A DNA stretch of 64,000 nt, from contig NZ_AXAJ01000001.1 of assembly GCF_000472445.1 (NCBI RefSeq), positions 62,643 through 126,642 of the forward strand, written 5' to 3'. The notes beneath the pieces are model-generated. The model searched no databases and was not told the DNA's origin. It was given only the letters and a program-made list of their open reading frames with translations. Made by a program: the position numbers and the translations under genes. Every line of letters begins with the position of its first letter. The first letter of the stretch is position 1. The DNA comes from Burkholderia sp. WSM2230. Lineage in GTDB: Bacteria > Pseudomonadota > Gammaproteobacteria > Burkholderiales > Burkholderiaceae. This document shows, in pieces, positions 41,260-49,663 of this stretch.

Positions 41260-43170
41260 GTGCATCTCACTTCGTCTTTGAAAAAGCTCTTCGGCTGCAT
41301 AGCCATTGGGTGCGCTTCGGTCTGCGTCGCCGGCGCGGCAAGCGCGGCGTCGAATGGAACCTTGTACCTTAACCGGGTCGGCCCTGTCACTTCAGAGTTG
41401 TACATTTCGAACGCCGACGGTACCGGCGAACACAAGCTGATTCCCACCGCCGGTTTCGATTATCACGCGTCGTTTTCCAAAGATGGCCAGTGGATCGTGT
41501 TCACCTCCGAGCGCGATGGTCTCGGTCAATCGAACCTTTATCGTGTGAAAGTGGATGGCACGGGTCTCGAGCGGCTAACCGACCATATTGCCGTCGACGA
41601 TGCGGCCGCCGTCTCGCCGACGGACCCGAACCTGATCGCATTCGTCTCGTCGCGCCGGGGCAAGGACGGCTTCGGCACCACCAACATCTGGACCCTCAAC
41701 GTATCGACCGGCGCATTGAATAACGTGACGGGCTCGCTCGGTTTCGATCCGACACGGCCGCATAGTTACTTCAGGCCGTCATGGTCGCCGGACGGCAAGT
41801 GGCTCGCGCTATCTTCCGATACCGGCTCCGATTGGCGCGGCCACAATCTGCCCACAGGCTGGGAGCGCACGCAGGAAAGCAGCATCTACATCATCAGGCC
41901 GGACGGCTCCGGCTGGAAGAAAGTGGCCGGCGTATCGGGCTACGACGAAGGATCGCCCTCGTGGTCGCCGGACGGCAAGCGGGTCGTGTTTTACGAAACG
42001 CCGGTGGAATCGACATGGGGCGCACACCGTCCCGAGTCGATCGACTCGGTCAGTTCTCAGCTCGTGTCAGTCGATGTTTCGAGCCTCGCCCGAACGACGC
42101 TGACGTCCACTGCGGGCTTCAAGGTATTCCCGCAATATCTGAATGCGACCAGTGTCGCGTATCACGTGAAAGGCGGCTCAACAGAGGGGCTCTATACGAC
42201 GGCGGGTACCTTCCGCTCAACGGCCAATACGGGTATCCGCTCGCCGCGCTACTCGCCAGACGGCACGAAGCTGGTCTACGAAAAAGTCGCGTTCGCTCCC
42301 GCGCGCGCCAACGGAACGCCGCTATTCAGTTTCGACCCGGCCTGGAAGTACACCTATCTCGACGTATTCCCGCAACTGTCCAGAGACCGTGCAAAACTGG
42401 TGTACACGGAAAAGGCAATGGGTTCTTCGATTGCCGTCACCAATCCCAATCTGTCCGGCTATACGCGTGTTTACGATCCGGCCACGAGCGGTCTGGACCC
42501 GGCTGCAATCGCGCAGGGGCTCGCCGGCGCATTTCAGCCGACATGGTCGCCGGATCGTCAGTGGGTGGCCTTCGGTGTGGGCAACTGGTTCTTCACACGC
42601 AGTACCGGTGCGGGCCAGATCATGCGTATCAGGACCGACGGCAGCATGAACGGCCAGGCCGAGGCGCTGACGGACGGTTCCATCAATGCGGGTTTCCCGA
42701 GCTATTCGCCGGACGGCAAGAAACTCGTCTACCGCGTGTGGAGCGCCACGGTACAAGGGCTGCGCATTCTCGATCTGACTACCCGCAGCTCGACAGTTTT
42801 GACGACCGGTGCGGACAATCTGCCGGGCTGGTCGCCGGACGGCAGCAAGATCGTGTTTACGCGTAAGCAGATCGATGCCGCCGATCCGAACAGGTTCAAC
42901 TACGACGTGTTCACCATCAGACCGGATGGCACTGGCCTCACACGCCTGACTACGGACGGCTCGAACCAGGGGCATGCTGTATGGACGTGGGACGGCCGCA
43001 TTGCGTACAGCTCCGGCACCTATGGCTTTCGTGACGAACTCGCGCTATACGACAACAGCTTCCAGCCGGACGGCCAGAACTGGGTGATGAATGCGGATGG
43101 CACCAATCAGCGGCCCATTACGGACACGCTGTGGGAAGAAGCCATGCCTTTGTACATTCCCGCGCTGTGA
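41260..43170 (+). CDS. Exported TolB-like PD40 beta-propeller protein
   Basis: 636 residues, GTG start with GGAGG eight bases upstream. Signal peptide ending AGAASA, then roughly ten WD40-like/PD40 repeats of the form (F/W)SPDGK-(W/L)-(hydrophobic): at least six close copies, for example SWSPDGKWLALSS, SWSPDGKRVVFYE, SYSPDGKKLVYRV and GWSPDGSKIVFTR. This is the fold of TolB and of some periplasmic peptidase propellers, but no catalytic domain follows. It is periplasmic or surface-exposed; the role is unknown. Lying between the dioxygenase and a porin, it may bind or present a polymeric or bulky substrate; this is speculative. Confidence 0.8.
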   Translation: MHLTSSLKKLFGCIAIGCASVCVAGAASAASNGTLYLNRVGPVTSELYISNADGTGEHKLIPTAGFDYHASFSKDGQWIVFTSERDGLGQSNLYRVKVDGTGLERLTDHIAVDDAAAVSPTDPNLIAFVSSRRGKDGFGTTNIWTLNVSTGALNNVTGSLGFDPTRPHSYFRPSWSPDGKWLALSSDTGSDWRGHNLPTGWERTQESSIYIIRPDGSGWKKVAGVSGYDEGSPSWSPDGKRVVFYETPVESTWGAHRPESIDSVSSQLVSVDVSSLARTTLTSTAGFKVFPQYLNATSVAYHVKGGSTEGLYTTAGTFRSTANTGIRSPRYSPDGTKLVYEKVAFAPARANGTPLFSFDPAWKYTYLDVFPQLSRDRAKLVYTEKAMGSSIAVTNPNLSGYTRVYDPATSGLDPAAIAQGLAGAFQPTWSPDRQWVAFGVGNWFFTRSTGAGQIMRIRTDGSMNGQAEALTDGSINAGFPSYSPDGKKLVYRVWSATVQGLRILDLTTRSSTVLTTGADNLPGWSPDGSKIVFTRKQIDAADPNRFNYDVFTIRPDGTGLTRLTTDGSNQGHAVWTWDGRIAYSSGTYGFRDELALYDNSFQPDGQNWVMNADGTNQRPITDTLWEEAMPLYIPAL

Positions 43171-43211
43171 GCCTGCGGCTGCATTGAATGTTCAGCAAAG
43201 GTGCGCGAAGA

Positions 43212-43239
43212 CGCGGGCGATGACTCCGTCACGCCCGCG
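43212..43239. terminator. GC-rich hairpin after the PD40 gene
   Basis: Stem CGCGGGCG/CGCCCGCG extended by TGA/TCA across a one-base bulge, with a 5-base loop, 42 bases after the PD40 stop. No T-tract, so only a possible terminator. Confidence 0.4.
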
Positions 43240-43343
43240 CATTCGTTGAGCGTGCATGGGCGGGAAAAACCATGTTTGCGTCAGCCATGCATATGCGTAG
43301 CTGGGCAAGCGCTCGCGCATTCAAAATATAAACAGGAGACAAA

Positions 43344-44369
43344 ATGAAAAAGACGGTATTGGCTTTATCCGGTATTGCATCGGCCTGCGCTTTCAGTGCC
43401 GCATACGCGCAGTCGTCGGTCACGCTTTACGGTGTGATTGATAACGGCATCGAATACCGGAACTCCGCTTCGGGCGCGGTGGTTCGTGCGGTATCCGGGG
43501 GGCTTTTCGCAAGCCGGTATGGTTTGAAGGGCAGTGAGGATATCGGCGGCGGTCTGCATATCAACTTCCAGTTGGAGCAAGGCTTCTCCGGTGTGACCGG
43601 AGCGGCTTCGAATTCGGCGGCCGCCTTCAACCGGCAAGCCTGGGTCGGTGTGTCGGGCGCGTTTGGCGAGACGCGGTTTGGACTGCAAAACACGCCTCAA
43701 TACATTTTTATCAATCCCGAACTCGATCCGACGGCGGTGATGAGCATCGGCTCGCCGATGAACAACTTCAACAGCCTGACCATACGCGTCAATAATGCAA
43801 TTTCATATTTCACGCCGACGGTGTACGGGCTCAGTGCGCAGTTCATGGTGGCGATGCGCGATTCGACCACCAAGCCGACAAACGGATTCCAGTTCTATAA
43901 CGCCGCGCTGCGCTATGAAAACGGGCCATTTCGCATCGCGGCCGGCTACGAGCAGGCGGCGAATGCCGCAGGAACCTCGACCCTCAAACTGTTCAACGCG
44001 GGTGCGTCTGTCGGCGTAGGGGCCGCGCGGTTCTATCTGGCGTACCACAACGAACATCAGACCGACGACAGCATCAAGCGCGACGTGTATGAAGCATCCG
44101 GTTCGTATTCGTTCAGTCCCGCTGCTCAGCTTTCGGTCATGTATGGTTACGCGCATGACCGGACAGGCCAGGGCAATAATGCGCAACAGATCGGTCTGAC
44201 TTACGCCTATTCGCTTTCTAAGCGCACTACGTTATACGGCTCCGCAGGCTTTATTCAGAACCGCAATCAGGCCCGCTTCACGCTAAACGGAACAGGCTAC
44301 ACGGGGCTTGCCGTCGCGCCGGGCGCCGACACGCGCGGCGCGATTATCGGCATGGTGCATAAGTTCTGA
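43344..44369 (+). CDS. Gram-negative trimeric porin
   Basis: 341-residue outer-membrane porin with signal peptide MKKTVLALSGIASACAFSAAYA, mature start QSSVTLYGVIDNGIEYRN, SEDIGGGLHINFQLEQGFSG, and terminal MVHKF. CAGGAGAC precedes the ATG by about 5 bases. Full-length paralogue of the porin at 37480-38505 (same length, same order of strands and loops, for example TTKPTNGFQFYN versus TTKPSNGLRFYN). Probably the uptake channel for the dioxygenase/AraC part of the island. Confidence 0.92.
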   Translation: MKKTVLALSGIASACAFSAAYAQSSVTLYGVIDNGIEYRNSASGAVVRAVSGGLFASRYGLKGSEDIGGGLHINFQLEQGFSGVTGAASNSAAAFNRQAWVGVSGAFGETRFGLQNTPQYIFINPELDPTAVMSIGSPMNNFNSLTIRVNNAISYFTPTVYGLSAQFMVAMRDSTTKPTNGFQFYNAALRYENGPFRIAAGYEQAANAAGTSTLKLFNAGASVGVGAARFYLAYHNEHQTDDSIKRDVYEASGSYSFSPAAQLSVMYGYAHDRTGQGNNAQQIGLTYAYSLSKRTTLYGSAGFIQNRNQARFTLNGTGYTGLAVAPGADTRGAIIGMVHKF

Positions 44370-44766
44370 TTGCGGCCGTGGCGTTGCCGCGGAGCGGCTG
44401 ATTCGGGTTAATAGCAGGGCGCGTCTTGCTGGAGGATATGCAAAAATGCACTGTGCTTTCGCGGGCTTGTTTTACTGGGGCCGCGCGAGAATTTCGGCTA
44501 TCGACGCGACATGGGTCGAGCAATTGGTCGAGTCAATTCCGGATGTCTAACCGTGGTTACGCGTGGAAACCGCTGTTGCCGCCGCCGCTGTCTCGCGCCA
44601 GCGCACTGCAACTTGTGCCGCTCCGGGGATTCCTCGCACTCCGCGGTTCCGGCGCCATACCGCCACGAGTAGCGTGCGCGCCTGTGCATCGCTGTCCGAT
44701 CCATTGCGCACGAAGCCGGAATTCTAACGGTGGCCGTTAAGAACCCGCATCGGCCAAGGAGACTTT
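44370..44766. other. 397-bp gap before the AraC gene
   Basis: No convincing gene. A reading frame from an ATG at 44438 (100 codons) follows GGAGG, but its product is Arg/Ser/Pro-rich without any family feature. A short palindrome AACGG-TGG-CCGTT lies near 44727-44739, upstream of the AraC start, and could be an operator. Nothing else is recognised. Confidence 0.4.
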
Positions 44767-45711
44767 ATGCCACACGGTGCCTCGGCAAAGTATCAAACCC
44801 GGTCTTTTGCCAGTGCGAACATGACAACTGTTCCGAAGGTTCGCCTATACGTTGAGCGGCCTGAAGAGAAGAACTGGTTCGTACATGTCGGCCATGTCAC
44901 GGAGCGAGGCCGCTGGCGAACCGAACCTCATGCGCATCCGGCTTATGGCCAGGTGATATTCGTGCGCAATGGGCGCGGCATGATGAATCTGGAAGGCAGC
45001 AGTGTGCCGTTCGAGGGACCCTGTGCGCTGTTGTTGCCGACCGAGTGCGTGCATGGTCTCGACTACGAGCTGGACGCCGACCGCTGGGTCGTGACAATCG
45101 AGGTCGCATATCTCACGCAAGTCAACGCCAAGCTTCATGAGTTCATTGCACTGTGGGCGTCGCCGCGAGTGATTCCGCTTGCATATTGTGCCGACGCCGG
45201 CATGGAGTTTTACAGCCTGATTCACAATCTTAAGGAAGAGGCGGAATCGGACGCGACTGGTCACGTGGTCGGCACGGAAGCACTGCTCACTACGCTGCTG
45301 CTCAAGCTCGTTCGTGAGGCGCGTCTCGCCGACACGGGCCACGAGAGCCCCACGCGCAACGATATTCGCGTTGTTGAACGCTTTCGCAAGCTGATCGACG
45401 AACACTTCCGCGAGAACCTGCCGCTGCAGGACTATGCTTCGATGATGGCTGTCTCGCTCGTGCAACTGCGTGCGGCGTGTGCGTCAGCAGCCGAGCAAAG
45501 CCCGACAAAAATGATCCACGCCCGCATCATTACAGAGGCGAAGCGCAATCTTATCTTTGGCGATATGTCGGTCGAGCAGATTGCGTTTGCACTCGGCTTT
45601 GCCGATGCCGCGTACTTCACGCGCTTCTTCCGCAGAGAAGTCGGGCAAACGCCGAGCCAGTTTCGCGCTGCCGCGCGACAGCAATCTCAGCGCAAGGCTT
45701 CATCGCAGTGA
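44767..45711 (+). CDS. AraC-family regulator, PobR/HpaA-like
   Basis: 314 residues. The N-terminal cupin-type AraC_binding domain (HAHPAYGQVIFVRNGRGMMNLEG ... PTECVHGLDYE) is of the PobR/HpaA kind that senses hydroxylated aromatic acids; the C-terminal pair of helix-turn-helix motifs (LQDYASMMAVSLVQLRAACASA and VEQIAFALGFADAAYFTRFFRREVG) is intact. AAGGAG five bases before the ATG sets the start. It is flanked by a porin and the lactonase-like gene. The 36-bp element shared by 38683 and 45739 is a candidate target, unproven. Confidence 0.9.
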   Translation: MPHGASAKYQTRSFASANMTTVPKVRLYVERPEEKNWFVHVGHVTERGRWRTEPHAHPAYGQVIFVRNGRGMMNLEGSSVPFEGPCALLLPTECVHGLDYELDADRWVVTIEVAYLTQVNAKLHEFIALWASPRVIPLAYCADAGMEFYSLIHNLKEEAESDATGHVVGTEALLTTLLLKLVREARLADTGHESPTRNDIRVVERFRKLIDEHFRENLPLQDYASMMAVSLVQLRAACASAAEQSPTKMIHARIITEAKRNLIFGDMSVEQIAFALGFADAAYFTRFFRREVGQTPSQFRAAARQQSQRKASSQ

Positions 45712-45738
45712 GGGTTTCAGGTCCAGCATCGCGCCACA

Positions 45739-45774
45739 AAAAGTGCCGGTGAATAGAACTTTTATGCAGGGACG
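45739..45774. promoter_or_regulatory. 36-bp conserved element with AAAAGT/ACTTTT inverted repeat (copy 2)
   Basis: AAAAGT and ACTTTT with starts 19 bases apart, then TATGCAGGGACG. Same length and order as copy 1 at 38683-38718, about 27 of 36 positions identical. It lies 28 bases after the AraC gene and about 66 bases before the lactonase-like gene. Confidence 0.55.
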
Positions 45775-45840
45775 TTTCGGGGCTAATCGAATAATCTGAG
45801 GTGAACTTACTTATTGTGTTTGCCTTCAGGTTCGCCGCCT

Positions 45841-47019
45841 ATGACACAGCCCTCAACGAGAACTACGCTCACTCGGTACATGGTGACCGGCGCGTTTGCT
45901 GCGGTCATGTCGCTAGCGGCGACATTGAGTGCATGCAGCACTACAGTGAAATCGCCTGAAGAGCCGAAGGCCGAACTGGTCTACGTCGGCACGCAGAACC
46001 GTCAGATCCACGCGCTGCGCTTCGCTCCGTCGACGGGCAAGCTTGCGGTAATCGGCAAGGTTGCAGAAGGGCCGCGCTCGACATGGGTAGCCGCGCATCC
46101 AGTTTTGCCGGTGCTCTACGCGGTCGACGACGACAACACTAAAGAAGGAAGCGTGACCGCTTATGCGGTGAATCGTGCGACCGGCGTCCTCGAGCGAATT
46201 AACGAGGTGGGCACCAGGGGCAGCGGCACCACGAATCTGTACCTGGACATTCCTTCGATGACCTTGCTTGCCGCGAACTATGGCGGCGGTTCAGTATCGA
46301 GCATCACAGTCAATCGCGATGGCAGCCTGGGTTCACTCGTGTCCACGGTCAAGGACATCGGCTCGGGGCCGAACCGCCGCCAGGCCGGCGCGCATGCGCA
46401 CAGCGCTGTGGTCGATCCTTCCGGGCGATATGTGCTCGTTCCCGATCTCGGCGCCGATCGCGTGTTCATTTATGGATTCGACCGTGCGGCTCACTCACTG
46501 TCGGCGGACGACGCAGTTCGTTCGCGATCATTCGTTGCGCCGGCGGGAAGCGGTCCGCGCCATATTGCTTTCGGCGCGAACGGACAATATGTCTATGTGA
46601 TCAGCGAACTGTCCGCGGAAATAATGGTGTTTCGCTGGGACGCATCGCAAGTGCGCTTGACGCTTCTGCAGTCATTGCCGCTCAGCAGCGAGACATTCCA
46701 GGGCACACGAAGCGGGGCGGAAATCGCCGTCAGCGGCGACGGGCGCTTTGTGTATGCGCAGAATCGCGCAGAAGATTCGCTCGCCGTCTATCGGGTCGAT
46801 GCGGACTCCGGCGAACTGTCGCTGGTCCAACGCGTGGCCTCGGGCGGTGAAAAGCCTTGGAGTTTCGCGATCGATTCGTCCGGCAGGTGGATGCTGGTCG
46901 CCAACCAGCGCAGCGGCAATGTCAAAGTGTTCGCCGTCGACACCGCATCCGGCAAGCTTTCTGACACCGGCCAAACGGTCGACGTCCCATCTCCGGTCAG
47001 CATCGCCTTCGTGCGATAG
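45841..47019 (+). CDS. Lipid-anchored lactonase-family beta-propeller (Pgl/YbhE-like)
   Basis: 392 residues of the 6-phosphogluconolactonase/lactonase beta-propeller family (PF10282). A lipoprotein signal (VMSLAATLSAC, Cys 32) shows export and lipid anchoring, unlike cytosolic Pgl. Repeats include YVGTQNRQIHALRF, HPVLPVLYAVDDD, LLAANYGGGSVSSI, HAHSAVVDPSGRYVLVPDLGADRVFIY, GPRHIAFGANGQYVYVISE and KPWSFAIDSSGRWMLVANQ. ATG 45841 is chosen over a TTG nine codons upstream; the ribosome site is weak. Extracytoplasmic lactone hydrolysis is the family-based guess. Confidence 0.85.
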   Translation: MTQPSTRTTLTRYMVTGAFAAVMSLAATLSACSTTVKSPEEPKAELVYVGTQNRQIHALRFAPSTGKLAVIGKVAEGPRSTWVAAHPVLPVLYAVDDDNTKEGSVTAYAVNRATGVLERINEVGTRGSGTTNLYLDIPSMTLLAANYGGGSVSSITVNRDGSLGSLVSTVKDIGSGPNRRQAGAHAHSAVVDPSGRYVLVPDLGADRVFIYGFDRAAHSLSADDAVRSRSFVAPAGSGPRHIAFGANGQYVYVISELSAEIMVFRWDASQVRLTLLQSLPLSSETFQGTRSGAEIAVSGDGRFVYAQNRAEDSLAVYRVDADSGELSLVQRVASGGEKPWSFAIDSSGRWMLVANQRSGNVKVFAVDTASGKLSDTGQTVDVPSPVSIAFVR

Positions 47020-47057
47020 TGGATTTGTCGGCAAGCGCGCGCAAGATAAAACTGCCG

Positions 47058-48092
47058 TTAGAACAGATGGTCGATGCCGATGGTGAACGCAGTCTGACTA
47101 TTGACGCCGGCCGGATTGAGCGTACTCACCACTGCGTGCCGGTACGACGTGTAGTCGAATTCGCTGTAGAGCGTTGTGCGCTTCGATAGCAGGTAGCCAA
47201 GCGACAGCACGGAGAGTCCCCGTCGGCCGGATTTATCGTTGGATACAGTGGTTTGATAGTAGCTGCCGCGGAAAACGACAGTTGGCGTGATAGTCCATGA
47301 CAGGCCGCCGAAGCCGTTGTTCGTGACCTGATGAGGCGCTGCGGGATTCCGCAGATCCTCCGACATGAAGCCTCCTGACAGGCGCACGGGACCGATCTTG
47401 TAGCTGGCGCCGACCATGTAGTAGCTGTCGCCGATATATGTGGAACCGGTCAGCACGCTGCGGTGCCCGTATACGCCGCCAATTCCGATGGGGCCGGTCG
47501 CATAGCTCACGCCTACTGCGCGCGCGGCGCCGCTGCCAAAGTTGCCTGCCACGCCGCCGAAAGAATTGTCCACTTCGAAGAGCAGCGGTCCAAAGGTATT
47601 CTTGTACTTCATGTCGTTATTGTTGCGCGTGCCGTCCGAGGCGACCGTCAGCGGAATGATCGGCGTGAAGTGAAAGCCGAACGGATCGTAGACGCTGATA
47701 ATGTCGTGCGCAATGGTGTACTGGCGGCCGAGATCGAGCGAACCGTACTTCGAATTCCCGATACCCACGAACGCCTGGCGGTTGAATTCGGTTCCCGTGG
47801 TGTTGTCGAACTGGCCGTTGCCCAGGTTAAAGCCGCTTTCCAGCAGGAAATGCGCATTCCAGCCATCGCCGAGATCTTCCTTCGCGCGGAAGTCGAGCTT
47901 GTTCGAACTGTAGTAGCCGTTGGAGTTCATGGTGGTCACGGAGCCGCCGCCTTTTGCGGCGTTGGTCTGATGGCGTATGCCGCCATCCACGGTGCCGTAT
48001 AGCTGCACGCTGCTTTGCGCGTGTGCGGGCATCATGCCCAGCATGCCGGCAGTGGCAGAAACGACGAGCCCAATCTTTCTCCAGATATTCAT
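47058..48092 (-). CDS. Gram-negative trimeric porin
   Basis: 344-residue outer-membrane porin: signal peptide MNIWRKIGLVVSATAGMLGMMPAHA, mature start QSSVQLYGTVDGGIRHQTNA, KEDLGDGWNAHFLLESGFNLG, and a C-terminal strand ending IDHLF. AGGAGA lies upstream of the ATG at 48092 (a GTG just before is an alternative). Last gene of the minus-strand module LigI-like 3, Pht5-like 3, SLC1 transporter, porin, with a 123-bp gap before it. Confidence 0.9.
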   Translation of the reverse strand: MNIWRKIGLVVSATAGMLGMMPAHAQSSVQLYGTVDGGIRHQTNAAKGGGSVTTMNSNGYYSSNKLDFRAKEDLGDGWNAHFLLESGFNLGNGQFDNTTGTEFNRQAFVGIGNSKYGSLDLGRQYTIAHDIISVYDPFGFHFTPIIPLTVASDGTRNNNDMKYKNTFGPLLFEVDNSFGGVAGNFGSGAARAVGVSYATGPIGIGGVYGHRSVLTGSTYIGDSYYMVGASYKIGPVRLSGGFMSEDLRNPAAPHQVTNNGFGGLSWTITPTVVFRGSYYQTTVSNDKSGRRGLSVLSLGYLLSKRTTLYSEFDYTSYRHAVVSTLNPAGVNSQTAFTIGIDHLF

Positions 48093-48215
48093 CACCGCTT
48101 GTCTCCTGTTTTGATTGTGATTTTGATTTGCAAGCCTAACTAAAATGACAATGGATGTTTCAGCAATCATCCTGTCATGCGTGGCGGCACGATGCACAGT
48201 GCCGCCGTTGCTTCA

Positions 48216-49571
48216 TCAATGGCCGGCTGAACTACTGCCTGGCTGTTCGAGTGTGGCGTGCGCGATCCCGGCCGGCCTGAAGCCCGTTCTCAATTCATGG
48301 CGCAACGCGGCGCGGTCAAGCGCTTTTTCCCAGTTCGCGACCACGATGGTGGCTACGCTGTTACCGACGATATTGGTGAACACGAATGCGCTCGACATGG
48401 CCTTGTGAACGCCGAGAATCAGCGCGATAGATTCGACGGGAATAGTGTTGGATGCAGCCAATGTGGCGGCCAGCACGGCAATCGCGGCGCCCGAGACACC
48501 CGCAGCGCCTTTTGACGTCAACAGCAGTACGGCAAGCAGCACGAGCTGATCGTGCCAGTTCATCGGCGTATTGGTGGCCTGTGCGAGAAACACCGCGGCT
48601 GCCGCGAAATACAGGCAAGTGCCGTCGTGATTGAACGTATAGGCGGTGGGCAGCACGAGGCCGACAACGGACTTCTCGCAGCCGAGCCGCTCCAGTTTGT
48701 CGACCAGTTGCGGAAACACCGTTTCGGATGAACTCGTGCCGATGACCAGCAGTAGCTCCGCGCCGATGTAACGCATCAGACGCAGCAGGCTGAAGCCGTT
48801 CACCTTCGCGATGGGCCACAGAATCAGGACGAAAAAGAGTGCACAGGTCAGATAAAACTCCAACACGAGCTTGCCGAGCGAGAGCAGGGTGCCGAAGCCG
48901 AACTTGCTGACCGTGAAGGCAATCGCGCCGAAGGCGGCGAGGGGTGCAATCTTCATGGTCAGACCGATGACCCAGAACAGCGCGCCCGACACCGAGTCGA
49001 TGAAATTCAGCGCGGGCTGCGCACGTTCGCCGATTGCGGCGAGTCCGAAAGCGAATAGCACCGAGAAGAACAGCACTTGCAGGACGTCGCCGCCCGCAAA
49101 CGCGCTGATCGCCGTGTGCGGAATGACGTTGAGCAGGAACTCGCTCGTCGTGACCACGTGATGTGCTTTGGCAACGTACGCGTCGACGGCAGTCGAATGC
49201 ACGCTATGCATGTCGACGTTCATGCCGACGCCGGGCTTGAGCACATTGATCACCACGAGGCCCAGCACCAGCGCGAGAGAAGTCACCACTTCAAAGTAGA
49301 ACAGCGCCTTGATAGCGACGCGGCCTACCTTCCTGAAGTCTCTGACGCCCGCAATGCCGCTGCATACAGTGCAGAAGATGATCGGTCCAATCAGCATCTG
49401 AATGATGCGGATAAACGCGTCGCCCACAGGCTGCAGATTGATGCCGAACTTCGGAAAGAAGTATCCCGTGGCGATGCCGAGCGCCATGCCGGCTAGTACC
49501 TGGAAGGACAGGTCGCGATAGAACGGCTGGCGCGGCTTCGGTTTCATGGCGCCTGGGTGAGGCAAGCTCAT
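48216..49571 (-). CDS. DctA-like SLC1 carboxylate symporter with altered substrate site
   Basis: 451-residue inner-membrane symporter of the DctA/SLC1 family. It starts FYRDLSFQVLAGMALGIATGYFFP and keeps the scaffold: LIGPIIFCTVCSGIAGV, VIGTSSSETVFPQLVDKLERLGC, LLLTSKGAAGVSGA, VGNSVATIVVANW. Yet TM7 reads FNHDGT where DctA has FNLDGT, and in TM8 the DctA sequence GIDRFMSEAR appears as GVHKAMSSAF, losing the Asp and the Arg that pair with substrate carboxylate in this family. A substrate other than C4-dicarboxylates is likely. AAGGAGA before the ATG at 49571 sets the start; upstream codons to 49844 are not used. Follows Pht5-like 3. Confidence 0.88.
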   Translation of the reverse strand: MSLPHPGAMKPKPRQPFYRDLSFQVLAGMALGIATGYFFPKFGINLQPVGDAFIRIIQMLIGPIIFCTVCSGIAGVRDFRKVGRVAIKALFYFEVVTSLALVLGLVVINVLKPGVGMNVDMHSVHSTAVDAYVAKAHHVVTTSEFLLNVIPHTAISAFAGGDVLQVLFFSVLFAFGLAAIGERAQPALNFIDSVSGALFWVIGLTMKIAPLAAFGAIAFTVSKFGFGTLLSLGKLVLEFYLTCALFFVLILWPIAKVNGFSLLRLMRYIGAELLLVIGTSSSETVFPQLVDKLERLGCEKSVVGLVLPTAYTFNHDGTCLYFAAAAVFLAQATNTPMNWHDQLVLLAVLLLTSKGAAGVSGAAIAVLAATLAASNTIPVESIALILGVHKAMSSAFVFTNIVGNSVATIVVANWEKALDRAALRHELRTGFRPAGIAHATLEQPGSSSAGH

Positions 49572-49663
49572 GGTGTCTCCTTGCTTTGGCCCATGCACGA
49601 TGGGCGGCGGTGAAGCATTGGCGAACTCGGGTTCGCTCGAAAGTGGGAAAAGTGGCCGTACGG

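Noticed and set aside
44438..44740. Possible 100-codon gene after GGAGG
   Set aside because: Arg/Ser/Pro-rich product with no domain, no signal peptide and no supporting context; kept only as a note in the gap entry.
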